Positions 15,718 to 24,428 of a stretch of 64,000 nt of DNA are shown in pieces. The stretch is from Bradyrhizobium arachidis (GTDB lineage: Bacteria; Pseudomonadota; Alphaproteobacteria; Rhizobiales; Xanthobacteraceae): contig NZ_CP030050.1 of NCBI RefSeq assembly GCF_015291705.1, positions 4,836,001 to 4,900,000 of the forward strand, in the 5' to 3' direction. The notes below the pieces were generated by a model, which saw only the letters and a list, made by a program, of their open reading frames with translations, was not told where the DNA came from and did not search any database. The first letter of the stretch is position 1, and every line of letters begins with the position of its first letter. The position numbers were made by a program, and so were the translations under genes.

Positions 15718-17095
15718 GTGGTGCAAATCTCAAGGCTATCTGCCTGCCCGTCACCATCTTCTGCTGATCGAAAAACTTGAGGCGCTGAGCCGGGGCGACA
15801 TTCCCCGGCTCGCAATTTTTATGCCGCCCGGCAGCGCCAAGAGCACCTATGCCTCGGTGCTGTTTCCGCCCTGGTGCATGGCGCAGCACCCCAAGGCGCA
15901 GTTTCTCGCCGCCTCGCACACCACTGAGCTGGCCGAACGCTGGGGCAGGCGGGTTCGCAACCTGATTGCCGAGCAGACCTCGATCCTCGGCATCCACCCC
16001 GACGACAACAACCAAGCGGCCGGGCGCTGGGCGATCAAGGAGGGCGGCGAATATCTCGCGGCCGGCGCGCGCATCGGCATCGCGGGCTTCCGCGCGCTGT
16101 TTGGCGTGATCGACGATCCGCTGCGCAGCAGGGAGGACGCCGAGAGCCAGACCGTCCGGGACCGGCTCTGGGAATGGTATCTGTACGATTTCCGCACGCG
16201 CCTGATCCCCGGCGCGCGGCAGCTGCTGATCCAGACGCGGTGGCACGAGGATGACCTCGCCGGGCGCGCGCTCAATCACCAGCCATGGGAAGTGATTTCG
16301 CTCCCGGCCGAAGCCAAGGCGTACGACCAGCTCGGGCGCGCCGTCGGCGAGTTTCTGTGGAGCGATGGCGAATACGGCTATGGCGAACAGCTCCGCGACC
16401 TGAAGGAGACGACGCCGCCGCGGGTGTGGAGCGCGCTTTATCAGCAGGCGCCCGCGCCTGAAGAGGGCGACTACTTCGAGGAGCAGTGGTTCAAGCCGCT
16501 GCACATCCAGCCGGTCCACGAACTGATGCGCTGCTACGGCGGCAGCGACTACGCGGTCACCGCCGACGGCGGCGACTATGCGGTGCATGTCGTCGTCGGC
16601 GTCGACCACATCGGCAATCTGTATTTGCTCGACGTCTGGCGCGGGCAGAAGACCTCGGACGTCTGGATCGAGGCGTTCTGCGACCTCGTCGCGAAATATC
16701 GGCCGCTCGCCTGGGCGGAAGAGACCGGCCAGATCAAGTCTGCGGTCGGGCCGTTCCTCGAGAAACGCATGCGCGAGCGCCGCGTCTATGTGAACCGCGA
16801 GCAGTTTCCGACGCGCGGCGACAAGGCGGTGCGGGCGCGCGCGATCCAGGGTCGCCTCGCGCTCGACGGCATCTACTACGCCAGGAATGCACCCTGGGCC
16901 GCGGACCTGTTCGCGGAGCTGATGAATTTTCCGGCGTCGAAACATGACGACCAAGTCGACGCTCTCGGCCTCGTCGGCCAGCTGCTCGACCGCATGGTCG
17001 TCGGCAGGCTGGCTCCTGGCCGCTCGGTCGCGGAGCCGCTTGACGGCTATCGCGCACATTCTCGCATCAAGTCCGTGGACCCCATGACGCTATGA
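15650..17095 (+). CDS. terL: Terminase large subunit
   Basis: The 481-residue packaging motor has an N-terminal ATPase with Walker A MPPGSAKST (near residue 58), an adenine-side motif FLAASHTTELAERWG, Walker B LFGVIDDPL and coupling motif LLIQTRWHEDDLAGR. The C-terminal RNase H-like nuclease begins at CYGGSDYAVTADGGDYAVHV with its metal-binding Asp residues and ends with KHDDQVDALGL. It cuts and pumps phage DNA into the prohead through the portal encoded next. Its stop overlaps the portal start. All key residues look intact. Confidence 0.93.
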   Translation: MITAEKAASEILRRKLIRSNLTEWCKSQGYLPARHHLLLIEKLEALSRGDIPRLAIFMPPGSAKSTYASVLFPPWCMAQHPKAQFLAASHTTELAERWGRRVRNLIAEQTSILGIHPDDNNQAAGRWAIKEGGEYLAAGARIGIAGFRALFGVIDDPLRSREDAESQTVRDRLWEWYLYDFRTRLIPGARQLLIQTRWHEDDLAGRALNHQPWEVISLPAEAKAYDQLGRAVGEFLWSDGEYGYGEQLRDLKETTPPRVWSALYQQAPAPEEGDYFEEQWFKPLHIQPVHELMRCYGGSDYAVTADGGDYAVHVVVGVDHIGNLYLLDVWRGQKTSDVWIEAFCDLVAKYRPLAWAEETGQIKSAVGPFLEKRMRERRVYVNREQFPTRGDKAVRARAIQGRLALDGIYYARNAPWAADLFAELMNFPASKHDDQVDALGLVGQLLDRMVVGRLAPGRSVAEPLDGYRAHSRIKSVDPMTL

Positions 17096-19197
17096 TCAAC
17101 CTCGACACCCTCAACGCCAACTACAATGCGCAAGGCGTGATGGGACCGGAGGATGCCGACGACAGGAAGCTCTTGGTCCGGCGCCGTGAGTTCGAGGATT
17201 ACTGTTCTGCCAAGGGGCGCGAGATCGAGGAGCAGCGTCAGTCCTGGCGTTATTACCACGTCGATCAGTGGACCGCCGACCAACTGAAGATCCTGCGCAG
17301 GCGGTCGCAGCCGCCGATGACGTTCGACAGGACGGGGCGCAAGATCGACAGTCTGTCGGGAACGATCCGCCGGCTCCGCACCGATCCGAAGGCTTATCCC
17401 AACGCGCCGCGGGGCGAGCAGGGCGCGGAGGTCGCCACCCAGGTCATCCGCAGCATCAACGATGCGTCCTTCGCGGAGGATTTGGAGGTCGAGTGCTGCC
17501 GCGACGCGCTGGTGCATGGCGTCGGCGTCGATGAGCTGATGCTCACCCAGGGCGACCACGGCGATCCCGATCTGCGCTTCGCCTATGTCGACCCGCGCAC
17601 GTTCTTCTACGACCCGCGCTCACTGCGCACCAACTTCTCCGACACCCGTTTCCACGGCGTCTACAAATGGGCCGATATCGACGAGCTGGACATGATCGCC
17701 GAGGGCGGTTCCGACCTCGTGCGCGACCATCTCAACAGCGACGGCGGCTTCTGGACCGCGTTTGACACCGACCGCGAGAACCTCTGGGTCGACAGCCGCA
17801 ATCGCGTGCGGCTGGTCGATCATTGGTACAAGCGGGGCGGGATGTGGCGCTGGTGCCTGCACACGGGCTCGGTTGAGCTGATGAGCGGCGACAGCCCGTT
17901 CTTCAACGAACGCGGCATGTCGATCTCGAAATACTCCGCCTTCGCCAACATGATCGACATCGATGGCGACCACTACGGCTTCATTCGCCGCCTGCGTGGA
18001 CCCCAGGACGCGATGAACCAGCATCGCTCCAAGGCGATCCACATCATGAACACGCGCCAGATCAAAATCCAGGAGGGCGCGGTCGACGACATCGAGGTGA
18101 CCCGGCGCGAGGCGGCGCGGCCGGACGGCACCCTGGTCTATCGCGGCGACAGCAAGAACCTTGAGATCGTCCAGCCCGAAAGCGAGTTCCTGCAGCAGAC
18201 GCAGTATTATCAGGACGCCAAGGCCGAGATCGACACGTTCGGGCCGAACCAGCAGCTGATCCAGCAATTCGGCCAGAACGTCTCGGGCCGCGCCGCCAAT
18301 CTGCTGCAGCAGGCCGGGCTCGCCGAGCTGGGTCCGTTCCTGAAAAACTTCCGCATGTGGAAGCTGGAGCGCTACCGTGCCTGCTGGTGCGCGGCGCAGC
18401 GCTATTGGACTGGCGAGCGGTTCCTGCGCGTGACGGGCGATGCGGGCGTCGCGCAGTTCATGGCGATCAACTCGGTCGAGCTGGACCAGTACGGCCTGCC
18501 GATGCTGGTCAACATGCTCGGCAACATCGACGTCGAGATCAAGGTCGACGAGGGCCCCGACACCGAGACGGTGATGGGCGATGTCTTCGACCTCCTGATG
18601 GGCCTGTCGCAGAACAACGTGCCGGTGCCGCCGCAGCTGATCATCGAGGCCTCGGCGCTGCCGATGAGCGAGAAGAAGAAGCTGCAGGGCATGCTGGCGC
18701 AGCCCGATCCGGTGAAGCAGCAGGCGCAGGCGGCGATCATTCAGAAGACCGTTGCGGAGGCCAATCTCGCCAACGCCCAGGCGGGCAAGGCGCAGGCCGA
18801 CGCAGGCAAGGCACAGACCGCCGGGCTCCTCAACATCGCCAAGGCGCACACCGAAGGCATGCCCGACGGCGGACCCGAGCCGCGGACGCCGCTCGACTAC
18901 GCGCAGCAGGTGGCCGAGATCAACGAGACCAACGCCACCGCCGAGCACAAGCGCGCCTCCGCGCGCTCGCTCGACCACAAGGCCCTGGTGACGCCGCTGC
19001 AGCTCTTGGCCGATCACAGCCAGCGCAACGCGGATCGGTTCGGCGCGAGCATCGAGCAGCTCGCCAATCGCAGCGTCGACACTTTCCACCGCATGGCGGA
19101 TCGCGCCGTGGATGATTTCCACCGCGGCCAGGACCGCGCCAGCCGTGAGCGCGTCGCGCGCTTCGCTGCCGCGAACCGGCCCCGGCCACAGCCCTAG
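17092..19197 (+). CDS. Portal protein (P22-like)
   Basis: The 701-residue protein has an early conserved region (RRREFEDYCSAKGREIEEQR, YYHVDQWT, QPPMTFDRTGRKIDSLSGTI), a core with YVDPRTFFYDPRSLRTNFSD and an RLRGPQDAMNQHRSKAIHIM clip/stem region. The C-terminal part is an Ala/Gln-rich helical barrel (QQAQAAIIQKTVAEANLANA, AGKAQADAGKAQ). This matches the P22-type portal, a dodecameric ring at one capsid vertex. The long C-terminal barrel is typical of podoviruses. A 224-base gap follows before the scaffold start. Confidence 0.9.
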   Translation: MINLDTLNANYNAQGVMGPEDADDRKLLVRRREFEDYCSAKGREIEEQRQSWRYYHVDQWTADQLKILRRRSQPPMTFDRTGRKIDSLSGTIRRLRTDPKAYPNAPRGEQGAEVATQVIRSINDASFAEDLEVECCRDALVHGVGVDELMLTQGDHGDPDLRFAYVDPRTFFYDPRSLRTNFSDTRFHGVYKWADIDELDMIAEGGSDLVRDHLNSDGGFWTAFDTDRENLWVDSRNRVRLVDHWYKRGGMWRWCLHTGSVELMSGDSPFFNERGMSISKYSAFANMIDIDGDHYGFIRRLRGPQDAMNQHRSKAIHIMNTRQIKIQEGAVDDIEVTRREAARPDGTLVYRGDSKNLEIVQPESEFLQQTQYYQDAKAEIDTFGPNQQLIQQFGQNVSGRAANLLQQAGLAELGPFLKNFRMWKLERYRACWCAAQRYWTGERFLRVTGDAGVAQFMAINSVELDQYGLPMLVNMLGNIDVEIKVDEGPDTETVMGDVFDLLMGLSQNNVPVPPQLIIEASALPMSEKKKLQGMLAQPDPVKQQAQAAIIQKTVAEANLANAQAGKAQADAGKAQTAGLLNIAKAHTEGMPDGGPEPRTPLDYAQQVAEINETNATAEHKRASARSLDHKALVTPLQLLADHSQRNADRFGASIEQLANRSVDTFHRMADRAVDDFHRGQDRASRERVARFAAANRPRPQP

Positions 19198-19421
19198 AAA
19201 ACCGCCACCGACCCATCGCGGTCCTCTGTCCCCCGCGCCCGGTGACGGGCGGGCGCGCCTGACCCGCGCGCCCGCAACCATTCGTCCGCGTGAACGAGAT
19301 CACGCACACGCCTCGATGCGAGCGAAATCGCATCGCCCTGCGAGAGGGCTGTCTCGCCACGCCGCCCGTCGCGACAGCCGGGCCACGTTCGCCGGAAACG
19401 ACATTCCGGGGAGACCATGAC

Positions 19422-20270
19422 ATGACTGACGTGACGCAAGGCGCTGACGCGCCTGACGAGAATGCCTTGTTCAACGATGCGGTGACCTCCGACACGCTGG
19501 ACAAGTTCGAGAACCCGCCCGTCGCGACGGAGCCGAAACCGGCGCCCACGCCACCGGCAGGGACCAACGAGCCACCCAAGCCCGAAGCCAACGACCCGCC
19601 GATCCCGCCAGGACGTCTGCGCGAGGAGAGTGAGGCGCGGCGCAGGGCCGAGCGCGAGCGCGACGATCTCAGGGCGCAGATGGCCCTGCTGGCGCGGCAG
19701 CAGCCGCAGCAGCAGCGCAGCAACGACCCGCAGAAGATCGACCTGTTCGACAACCCCGCGGGGTTCGTGCAGCAGGAGCTGCGCCCGTATCTGGACCAGA
19801 TGCGCAACGACCTGCAGATGCAGCGTGAAGCGATGTCCCTCGACTTCGCCCTGCAGCGGCATGGCGACCAGTTGGTCGGTTCGGCGCGGCAGGCTCTGGA
19901 GCAGGGCATGGCGCGCGGCGATGCGGCGGCGTGGTCCACCTATAATCGCGCAATGTCGTCTCACGATCCCTACGGGGTGATCGTTCGTTGGCACAATGAC
20001 GGCGAGACGCTGCGCACGATTGGCGGTGATCTCGACGGCTACAAGAAGCGCATTCTCGAAGAAGCATTGAGTGACCCGGATTACCGCAAGCGGGTCATCG
20101 ACGCTGCGAAAGGTCAGGCACAAACGAACGGCAATTCTGTCGCTCGCCCAGTCACGGTCGCCTCCAGTCCATCGCTTGGCAACATCGGTGCCGGGGGTGG
20201 TGAGGCGCAAATCGCCGAACCCTCCGACGCAGACCTGTTCCGCCAAGCCACCTCAGCACGGCGGCGCTAA
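19422..20270 (+). CDS. Putative capsid scaffolding protein
   Basis: Start ATG 19422 follows GGGGAGACC. The 282-residue product is highly charged and low in complexity: an acidic front, a Pro-rich linker (PKPAPTPPAG), a coiled coil (LREESEARRRAERERDDLRA QMALL) and Gln-rich stretches. It lies between portal and capsid. Composition and place fit a scaffolding protein, which guides capsid assembly and is then lost. No family motif was recognised. Confidence 0.7.
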   Translation: MTDVTQGADAPDENALFNDAVTSDTLDKFENPPVATEPKPAPTPPAGTNEPPKPEANDPPIPPGRLREESEARRRAERERDDLRAQMALLARQQPQQQRSNDPQKIDLFDNPAGFVQQELRPYLDQMRNDLQMQREAMSLDFALQRHGDQLVGSARQALEQGMARGDAAAWSTYNRAMSSHDPYGVIVRWHNDGETLRTIGGDLDGYKKRILEEALSDPDYRKRVIDAAKGQAQTNGNSVARPVTVASSPSLGNIGAGGGEAQIAEPSDADLFRQATSARRR

Positions 20271-20325
20271 CCCCACACATCGCAAGAAGCGAACCACGCG
20301 CCGCCTCATCATCAGGTGAGCGGCT

Positions 20326-21519
20326 ATGCTTACGACCAACCACGTCAATAACGAGGTCATCAAGTTTCGTCGGCAGGTGATCTCCGACTTCCTCCGGCGC
20401 TCTCGCTTCGACCCCTTCATGGGCGACAGCTCAACCAACGTCATCGTGCGCCTCGCCGACCTCGAAAGCGACGGCAAGCAGATCAACGTCCCGCTCGTCA
20501 ACCAGCTCCAGGGTGACGGCGTCGGCGCTGGTACGCTGCGCGGCAAAGAGGAGCAGGTGGACAGCTACGGCTTCCCCATCTGGGCCGACTGGGGCCGCAA
20601 CGCGGTCGCCAACAACCGTGCCTCCAACAAGGAGTCATCGTTCAATGTCCGCTCCACCGCGCGCGACCTGTTGCGCGGCTGGGCGCGGCGCATCGTGCGT
20701 GACGACATTGTCGACAGCCTGCTCTCGATCCCGACCGCGTCCATCCAGGCGGGCCGTCTTCAGGAGCCGGGCAACCGCGTCAACGGCATCCGCTGGTCAG
20801 CTGCGACCGCCGCGAACAAGAATTCGTGGACGGCGGCAAACTGGGACCGCGTGCTGTTCGGCGCGCTGCTCTCGAACTACTCCTCGACCTTCGCGACCGC
20901 GATTGCCAACGTCGACAGCGCGCAGGACAAGATGACGGCGGCCATCGGCTCGCTCGCCAAGCAGCTCGCAAAGCAGTCTGGTGTCGATCCGAACAACCCC
21001 GGCGTCTACAATGGCCGCCCCAAGATCACCCCTTGGGAGATCGAGGAGCTGGACGAGGAGATGTACGTCTGCTTCCTGGGCGACCGTGCGTTCGCTCAAC
21101 TCCAGCAAGACCCGCCGATGTATCAGGCCAACCGCGATGCGCGCGCCCGCGAGGGCAACCCCACCGCGACCAACCCGATCTTCACGGGTGGTGCGCTGAA
21201 GTACGACGGCATCCTCTACAAGAACATCCCCGAGATCACGCAGCGCCTGCTCCTCAAGGGCGCAGGCGGCGGCTCGGTGGACGTCGAGCCGTTCTTCCTG
21301 TGCGGTCAGGCGGCGCTGGCCTATGCGACCGGCCAGCTGCCGCGTCCGACCCAGCTGGAGGACGGCGACTACGACTTCGTCACTGGCCTCGGCATCGAAG
21401 CCCAGTACGGCGTCGGCAAGATCGCCAAGGCCCCGCAGAGCGTTGCGGGTGCCACCCCGGGTGATCTGGTCGATTGGGGCATGGTGACGGGCTTCGTCGC
21501 CGCGCCGCCTGCGGCCTAA
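20326..21519 (+). CDS. Major capsid protein (DUF4043 / N4 gp56-like)
   Basis: The 397-residue protein opens with RRQVISDFLRRSRFDPFMGD and SSTNVIVRLADLESDGKQIN, continues with GDGVGAGTLRGKEEQVDSYG, and has DLLRGWARRIVRDDIVDSLL. This is the pattern of the DUF4043 capsid family, which has the HK97 fold. Gene order (portal, scaffold, capsid) supports the call. Two hairpins follow its stop codon, which could raise the amount of capsid mRNA relative to downstream genes. Confidence 0.85.
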   Translation: MLTTNHVNNEVIKFRRQVISDFLRRSRFDPFMGDSSTNVIVRLADLESDGKQINVPLVNQLQGDGVGAGTLRGKEEQVDSYGFPIWADWGRNAVANNRASNKESSFNVRSTARDLLRGWARRIVRDDIVDSLLSIPTASIQAGRLQEPGNRVNGIRWSAATAANKNSWTAANWDRVLFGALLSNYSSTFATAIANVDSAQDKMTAAIGSLAKQLAKQSGVDPNNPGVYNGRPKITPWEIEELDEEMYVCFLGDRAFAQLQQDPPMYQANRDARAREGNPTATNPIFTGGALKYDGILYKNIPEITQRLLLKGAGGGSVDVEPFFLCGQAALAYATGQLPRPTQLEDGDYDFVTGLGIEAQYGVGKIAKAPQSVAGATPGDLVDWGMVTGFVAAPPAA

Positions 21520-21522
21520 GGG

Positions 21523-21585
21523 TTCAATCCCTCCCGGATTGAAGACGCGACGACGACAGGGAGCCGGACCCGGCTCCCTGATTTT
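21523..21585 (+). terminator. Double hairpin and T-run after capsid gene
   Basis: First stem TTCAATCC/GGATTGAA (21523-21530, 21536-21543), second stem AGGGAGCCGG/CCGGCTCCCT (21558-21579), then ATTTTCCT. The second is a standard Rho-independent shape. Because virion genes continue downstream, it probably only partly stops transcription. Confidence 0.7.
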
Positions 21586-21600
21586 CCTCTAACGGAGATC

Positions 21601-22026
21601 ATGATCATGGCTCTTCGTGTTGGTTACCGCCAGCCGCAGGTTGGCGGACAGGGTTTTGCGCGCACCAAAAAGGTGTTCGGCAACACCATCACCCATCAGG
21701 CCGCGGATGTCGTGCTGAACGCACAGACGGCCGTCCTGCGCGTCCCCAGGGGCTTCATTCTAACGGGCCTGCTGGGCAGCATCGGCGACCTCGACACCGG
21801 CACCACGCTGACGCTCTCGCTCGGCGACGCTGGCTCGAACAACCGCTTCTTCTCGGCCTCGACCATTGGTCAGGCCGGTGGTGCGGTCCCGGCGCTGGCG
21901 GCCACCGGTCTGCTCTATGAGTTCACGGATGACACCGACATCCTGCTCACGGCGGCGGCTGCGGCGACGGCGTTCCCGGCGGCCGGTGCGACCTCAACGA
22001 TCCTGATGGAAGGCTACATGAAGTGA
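21601..22026 (+). CDS. Putative head decoration or stabilisation protein
   Basis: Start is ATG 21601 or, with better spacing from the GGAG, ATG 21607. The product of about 140 residues is beta-rich with many Gly, Ala and Thr (RVPRGFILTGLLGSIGDLDT, TTLTLSLGDAGSNNRFFSAS). It sits just after the capsid gene, where decoration proteins are usual. No family match is certain. Confidence 0.5.
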   Translation: MIMALRVGYRQPQVGGQGFARTKKVFGNTITHQAADVVLNAQTAVLRVPRGFILTGLLGSIGDLDTGTTLTLSLGDAGSNNRFFSASTIGQAGGAVPALAATGLLYEFTDDTDILLTAAAAATAFPAAGATSTILMEGYMK

Positions 22027-22030
22027 TGCA

Positions 22031-22058
22031 GCGGGCGGCGAAAGCCGCCCGCTTGTTT
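22031..22058 (+). terminator. GAAA-loop terminator
   Basis: GCGGGCGGC/GCCGCCCGC, a perfect 9-bp stem closed by GAAA, then TTGTTT. It starts 5 bases after the stop codon of the previous gene, inside the virion operon. Confidence 0.8.
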
Positions 22059-22089
22059 CATGTGGAACGTACACTTACGGGAGAACGAA

Positions 22090-22323
22090 ATGAAGAAGGC
22101 AACCGTCACCTACACCGCGCCCAAGGGCGACAGCAAGATGGTCGAAATGCTCGGCCATACCTTCTACGACGGCCAGTCGCAGGAGGTCGTGTGCGAGGAC
22201 GCCAACATGACGCGCCTCCAGGGCAATCGCTACTTCAAGGTCAGCGGCGTGAGCGACTACGACCCGGAGCAGGATGCGCCGAAACCGCCCCACGACGACA
22301 AGCACAAGGGGAAGGCCGCCTAA
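22090..22323 (+). CDS. Small phage structural-region protein (77 aa)
   Basis: Starts at ATG 22090 behind GGGAGAACGAA. The product (MKKATVTYTAPKGDSKMVEM, YFKVSGVSDYDPEQDAPKPP then a Lys/His tail) is small, beta-like and charged at its end. It lies between two terminators, so it may be made at its own level. A minor head protein is possible. Confidence 0.55.
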   Translation: MKKATVTYTAPKGDSKMVEMLGHTFYDGQSQEVVCEDANMTRLQGNRYFKVSGVSDYDPEQDAPKPPHDDKHKGKAA

Positions 22324-22337
22324 GCAGCGGCCTTTTT
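22312..22337 (+). terminator. Terminator overlapping a stop codon
   Basis: AAGGCCGC/GCGGCCTT with loop CTAAGCA containing the TAA stop, followed by TTTCTTT. The hairpin forms partly from the coding end of the gene at 22090. Confidence 0.75.
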
Positions 22338-22353
22338 CTTTAGAGGGATCGTC

Positions 22354-22428
22354 ATGCCACTCACTGTGACGCTCGCTAGCGGCAGCGCACTCACCCAGGC
22401 TGCCATTCCGATCAAGCTGGTGCCGTGA
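22354..22428 (+). CDS. 24-residue small protein
   Basis: ATG 22354 follows AGAGGGATCGTC and encodes MPLTVTLASGSALTQAAIPI KLVP. Its stop overlaps the next start in TGATG, so translation is coupled to the connector gene. It could be a true small protein or a leader peptide that sets translation of the next gene. Confidence 0.45.
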   Translation: MPLTVTLASGSALTQAAIPIKLVP

Positions 22429-22769
22429 TGGCTGAGACCCACACCGCCGAAGAGCTGATCAACAAGGCCGCCGCGATCCTTGGCAAATATGTGCCGGGCG
22501 AGGCGCTGGGCGATGTCGAGCACGCCACCATCGACAAGTGCATCGACGACGTGCTCGCCGAGATCGCCAAGATCGTCGCCATCGGCGACCGCGACGAAAT
22601 CCCGAACGTGGTGTTCGAGACGGTGGCGCGTCTCGTCGCGATCTATGCGGCGGCCGAATTCTCCAACCAGCCGCTCGATCTCGCCGCCGTGCAGCAGCAT
22701 GAGATGCGTCTGCGCTATCTCGTGGCGCAGACGCCGACCTACGAAATCCTGGCGACGAACCATTTCTAG
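22428..22769 (+). CDS. Putative head-tail connector protein
   Basis: The 113-residue product is helical (TAEELINKAAAILGKYVPG, DKCIDDVLAEIAKIV, VVFETVARLVAIYAAAEFSN). It sits between the capsid group and the gp10-like gene, the place where P22 has gp4, the first protein to bind the portal. Assignment rests on place and fold type only. It abuts the next gene. Confidence 0.5.
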   Translation: MAETHTAEELINKAAAILGKYVPGEALGDVEHATIDKCIDDVLAEIAKIVAIGDRDEIPNVVFETVARLVAIYAAAEFSNQPLDLAAVQQHEMRLRYLVAQTPTYEILATNHF

Positions 22770-24188
22770 ATGACCGACGTTCCGTTTCCGCTCCTGACAG
22801 CACCGGGACTGAAGCCGCAGACCGCGGGCGGGCGCGTGCTCAACTGCTATCCCGAGAAGCTGCCCGCGACCGCGGGCAAGCCTTACGGCTGGTTCAGGGT
22901 GCCGGGGCTCGGGGCGTTCGGCACGACACCGAGCGGCCGTTTCCGTGGCGGCGTGCTCGTCAACAATCTGTTCTACGGCGTGTTCGGCTCCTCGGTCTAT
23001 TCGTGGACGTCGGCGGGCGGCGTGGGCACGCTGCAGCCGGGCCCGATCCCCGGCAGCGAGATCGTGTTCGCGGTGCGCAACAACGCCGCCAACCCTGATG
23101 TCGTGTTCGTCTCGCCGGGCAACGGCGCATTCTGGATCAACGGCTCAGGGCAGGTCGTTGCTTATCCCGACGCCAATGTCGGCCAGCCCAATGCCGTGGT
23201 GTTCCACAAAGGCTTCTTCGTCTTCACTTACGGCAACGGCACCACGCGCACCTCGAACATCAACGTCACCACCATCAACACGCTGAACGTGGCGACCGCG
23301 GAGAGCAAGCCGGACACTCTCTATCGGCCGATCCCGCTCGGCAACGGCCAGTTGCTGTTGTGCGGCTCGTCGTCGCTTGAGGTCTGGGGTGGCCAGAACG
23401 ACGCGGGCTATCCGTTCTCCTACATCGCGACGATTGCGCGCGGCATCGTCGGGCCGGCGGCGATTGCCGGGGCCGAGGACGGCTTCGGCAAGGGGACGTT
23501 TCTGGTCGGCGACGATTTCCGCGTCTCGCGCCTCGATGGCTACGAGTGCGTGCCGATCTCCAACTCCGACCTCGACACGCTGATCGAGCGCGAGCCGGAC
23601 AAGACCAAAATTCGCGTCGGCGTGTTCAACTCGCGCGGTCACGGCTTCGTCGTGGTGCAGGGCACGACGTGGTGCTTCATTTTCGACACCACGCTGAGAA
23701 CATGGCATGAGCGCAATTCCTACCTGAAGAACTACTGGCGCGGCCTCTATCCGGTGCAGGCCTTCGGCAAGTGGCTGTGCGGCGACAGCGACGCCGCCAA
23801 CCTCTGCGAGATCAGCGCCAATGTGCGCAAGGAGCTGGGTGAGCCGATCAGGATGCGGATCGAGACCGGCCCGTTCGGCTCGTTCCCCAATGCGGTGCGG
23901 ATCAACGCCATCGAGATGTTCCTGACCAAGGGCGCCAGCGATGCGACCGGGCACGATCCCGATGAGACCAACGCGGAGATCGCGATCTCGATCTCGCGCA
24001 ATGGCGGCCAGAACTGGAGCAACCCGCGCAACGTCAAGATCGGGCGGCAGGCGATCACCAACGGCCGGGTGCGCTCCTCGATCTGGGGTCAAGCGGAAGT
24101 GCAGGGCGTGCGCTGGCGGTTCGAGGAGAGCGCAGGCGTCGACTTCGCGTTCATGGGCGCGGATCAGCAGCAGGACGTGCTGCGGTGA
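22770..24188 (+). CDS. Packaged DNA stabilisation protein (P22 gp10-like)
   Basis: The 472-residue protein begins FPLLTAPGLKPQTAGGRVLN CYPEKL and has repeated beta-rich units (VVFVSPGNGAFWINGSGQVV, LLLCGSSSLEVWGGQNDAGY PF, RTWHERNSYLKNYWRGLYPV). These are features of the P22 gp10 tail accessory family, a beta-propeller-like ring that closes the portal channel after packaging. Its presence, with a P22-like portal, identifies a short-tailed virion. It overlaps the next gene by 4 bases. Confidence 0.85.
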   Translation: MTDVPFPLLTAPGLKPQTAGGRVLNCYPEKLPATAGKPYGWFRVPGLGAFGTTPSGRFRGGVLVNNLFYGVFGSSVYSWTSAGGVGTLQPGPIPGSEIVFAVRNNAANPDVVFVSPGNGAFWINGSGQVVAYPDANVGQPNAVVFHKGFFVFTYGNGTTRTSNINVTTINTLNVATAESKPDTLYRPIPLGNGQLLLCGSSSLEVWGGQNDAGYPFSYIATIARGIVGPAAIAGAEDGFGKGTFLVGDDFRVSRLDGYECVPISNSDLDTLIEREPDKTKIRVGVFNSRGHGFVVVQGTTWCFIFDTTLRTWHERNSYLKNYWRGLYPVQAFGKWLCGDSDAANLCEISANVRKELGEPIRMRIETGPFGSFPNAVRINAIEMFLTKGASDATGHDPDETNAEIAISISRNGGQNWSNPRNVKIGRQAITNGRVRSSIWGQAEVQGVRWRFEESAGVDFAFMGADQQQDVLR

Positions 24189-24427
24189 GGACGAAGTTCA
24201 CGCTGCCCGCCGCCAACGTGCCGGTGATGATGCCCGACGGCACGGTCAACCCGACTTGGTACGAGAAGCTGAAGATCATCGAGGCCTTCATCAATCTGTT
24301 TGGCTACATCGACTTCCAGAGGCCGACGACGCCGCCTGCTGCGCCGCCCGCCGTCACCGCGATTGCGAACAATCAGGTGCTGATCTGGGACGCAACGCAG
24401 GGGCAGTTTAAGCCCGGAGCAAACTGA
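24185..24427 (+). CDS. Small virion-region protein (80 aa)
   Basis: A GTG start overlaps the gp10-like stop in GTGA. The product (RTKFTLPAANVPVMMPDGTV, NPTWYEKLKIIEAFINLFGY, then a Pro/Ala-rich end) looks like a short tail-associated protein. Function unknown. Confidence 0.55.
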   Translation: MRTKFTLPAANVPVMMPDGTVNPTWYEKLKIIEAFINLFGYIDFQRPTTPPAAPPAVTAIANNQVLIWDATQGQFKPGAN

Positions 24428-24428
24428 C

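Noticed and set aside
15704..17059. Leftward open frame opposite terL
   Set aside because: Shadow of the terminase gene caused by high GC third positions; no motif.
17620..19281. Leftward open frame of 553 codons opposite the portal gene
   Set aside because: Shadow frame rich in Val, Arg, Leu and His; the portal signature is on the plus strand.
21521..21537. GGTTCAATCCC, like a tRNA T-arm, after the capsid gene
   Set aside because: No acceptor, D or anticodon arms nearby. The bases are explained by the TTCAATCC/GGATTGAA hairpin.
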